DNA of 5,767 nucleotides from Oscillospiraceae bacterium (lineage in GTDB: Bacteria > Bacillota > Clostridia > Oscillospirales > Oscillospiraceae). Below the pieces are notes generated by a model. That model searched no databases. It was not told where the DNA came from and was given only the letters and a program-made list of their open reading frames with translations. The stretch lies in NCBI GenBank assembly GCA_017405545.1, contig JAFRAF010000144.1, forward strand, positions 1 through 5,767, written 5' to 3'. Positions 4,772-5,767 of the stretch are shown one piece after another (within the stretch, counting starts at the first letter, position 1; each line of letters starts with the position of its first letter). The translations under genes were made by a program, and so were the position numbers.

Positions 4772-5767
4772 AAGAAGATCTTTATACTTGCCGCCGCCAT
4801 GGTGCTTATGCTGTTCTACCTCGCCGGCTGCGGAAAGAGCTATGACGACGAGATAACCGTCTACAACTGGGGCGAATACATCGACGAGGACATCCTCGAC
4901 CAGTTTGAGGATGAATATAACATCAAGGTGCACTACAACACCTTCGACACCAACGAGTCCCTTTATTCCATCCTCAAGACCGGCGGCTATGATATCGACG
5001 TTATAATATGCTCCGACTACCTTGTCAGCCGTCTTATCAACGAGAACATGCTCAATCCGCTCAATTACGACAACATCCCCAACTTCTCGATGATAGGCGA
5101 CAGCTACAAGGGCCTGAGCTACGATCCCAACGACGAGTACTCCGTGTGCTACATGTGGGGCACCGTGGGCCTCATCTACAACGGGGCCATGGTGGACGAG
5201 GAACTGGACAGCTGGGGCGCCCTCTTTGACCCCAAATACAGCGGCCAGATAGTCATGATAAACAACTCCAGAGACGCCATGGCCATCGCCCTGCTGTACC
5301 TGGGCTACGACGTGAACACCACCGACGAGGGCCAGCTGCGCGAGGCAGCCGATCTGCTGACGAAGCAGCGCAGCATAGTGCAGTCCTACGCCATGGACCA
5401 GATATTTGACAAGCTGGAGGGCGGCGAGTCCGCCATAGGCACATACTACGCTGGTGACTACATCACCATGCTGGAGAACAACCCCGACCTGAAATTCGTA
5501 AGGCCCAAGGAGGGCACCACCTGGTTCACCGACGCTATGTGCGTCCCCGCGGGCTCCAAGCACCAGGAGAGCGCGGAAAAGTTCATCGACTTCATGTGCA
5601 CCACTGACGTGGCCATACTGAACATGAAGACAACAGGTTACGCCACCCCTGTCACCGAGGCATGGGATATCTACGCCCAGGACCTGGACGAGATGTCCAA
5701 AGATGTTATGGCCCCCTCCGCCGAGGAGCTGGCCGGGTATGAGATGTTCGTGAACCTGCCCCAGAAC
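4769..5767 (+). CDS. potD: Polyamine-binding lipoprotein PotD (partial, 3' end missing)
   Basis: The first 333 residues are present, and the frame is open to the window edge. Family members are usually about 350 residues, so perhaps 20-30 are missing. It starts with TTG and has a lipoprotein signal peptide: KK at 2-3, a hydrophobic core at 4-17 and lipobox LAGC (18-21), so Cys21 should be lipidated and anchor it outside the membrane. The mature part is a periplasmic-binding-protein fold that captures spermidine or putrescine for PotB/PotC. VYNWGEYI (31-38) supplies Trp34 and Tyr37, which match E. coli PotD pocket residues. YMWGTVGLIYN (128-138), NNSRDAMAIAL (165-175) and WFTDAMCVPA (252-261) are also recognisable. 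From a remembered E. coli alignment, the acidic pair D168/E171 appears as N166/D169, while D257 is kept as D255. It lies 31 nt after potC in the same operon. Exact ligand preference is uncertain. Confidence 0.95.
   Translation, partial: MKKIFILAAAMVLMLFYLAGCGKSYDDEITVYNWGEYIDEDILDQFEDEYNIKVHYNTFDTNESLYSILKTGGYDIDVIICSDYLVSRLINENMLNPLNYDNIPNFSMIGDSYKGLSYDPNDEYSVCYMWGTVGLIYNGAMVDEELDSWGALFDPKYSGQIVMINNSRDAMAIALLYLGYDVNTTDEGQLREAADLLTKQRSIVQSYAMDQIFDKLEGGESAIGTYYAGDYITMLENNPDLKFVRPKEGTTWFTDAMCVPAGSKHQESAEKFIDFMCTTDVAILNMKTTGYATPVTEAWDIYAQDLDEMSKDVMAPSAEELAGYEMFVNLPQN

Noticed and set aside
4649..5563. Long open frame (304 codons) on the minus strand opposite potC/potD
   Set aside because: It lies antisense to potD, whose product is clearly recognised with signal peptide and family motifs. 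The minus-strand translation is rich in Val, Gly, Ala and His without any family pattern, as expected from a mirror of GC-biased codons.
1..5767. Mobile element, CRISPR array, tRNA/rRNA or phage genes
   Set aside because: No terminal repeats, direct-repeat arrays, transposase/integrase-like products or RNA-gene-like folds were seen; the coding space is filled by housekeeping and transport genes.

Overview
The window looks like ordinary chromosome from a Gram-positive member of the Clostridia, plausibly a gut Oscillospiraceae/Ruminococcaceae-type anaerobe. The evidence is the yceD-rpmF pair with a zinc-ribbon L32, a Firmicutes-style pot operon with a lipoprotein binding protein, strong AGGAGG ribosome binding sites, consensus sigma-A promoters, and GC-rich genes rich in ATA (Ile) and AGG (Arg) codons separated by AT-rich promoter regions. 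The genus is inference only.

Layout. Bases 1-749 read leftwards: yceD (DUF177, 252-749) then rpmF (ribosomal protein L32, 36-221), probably running on into a further gene beyond the left edge (plsX is the usual neighbour). Bases 750-907 are a divergent promoter region. A perfect TTGACA-17-TATAAT promoter faces left toward yceD, and TTTACA-17-TATAAT faces right toward an S4-domain RluA-family pseudouridine synthase (908-1879), whose predicted transcript has almost no 5' leader. A third promoter (TTGACT-17-TATATT) overlaps the stop codon of that synthase and starts the pot operon: potA (ATPase, 1975-3117), potB (permease, 3107-3925), potC (permease, 3922-4737) and potD (substrate-binding lipoprotein, TTG start at 4769, cut by the right edge).

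How the genes work together. PotD on the outer face of the membrane should capture spermidine/putrescine and deliver it to the PotB-PotC channel, which is powered by PotA. The genes overlap (potA/potB by 11 nt, potB/potC by 4 nt), indicating one transcript and translational coupling. The left-hand genes serve ribosome assembly, and the synthase modifies RNA, so the first 1.9 kb has a translation theme.

No mobile element, CRISPR array, tRNA/rRNA or clearly novel system was seen. The points most worth a second look are regulatory: the pot leader, where one CUCCC segment can pair either with the potA ribosome binding site or with an upstream G-rich stretch; inverted repeats over the pot -10 element; the divergent promoter pair sharing an 11-mer; and the acidic PotA tail, whose codons also form the potB ribosome binding site.
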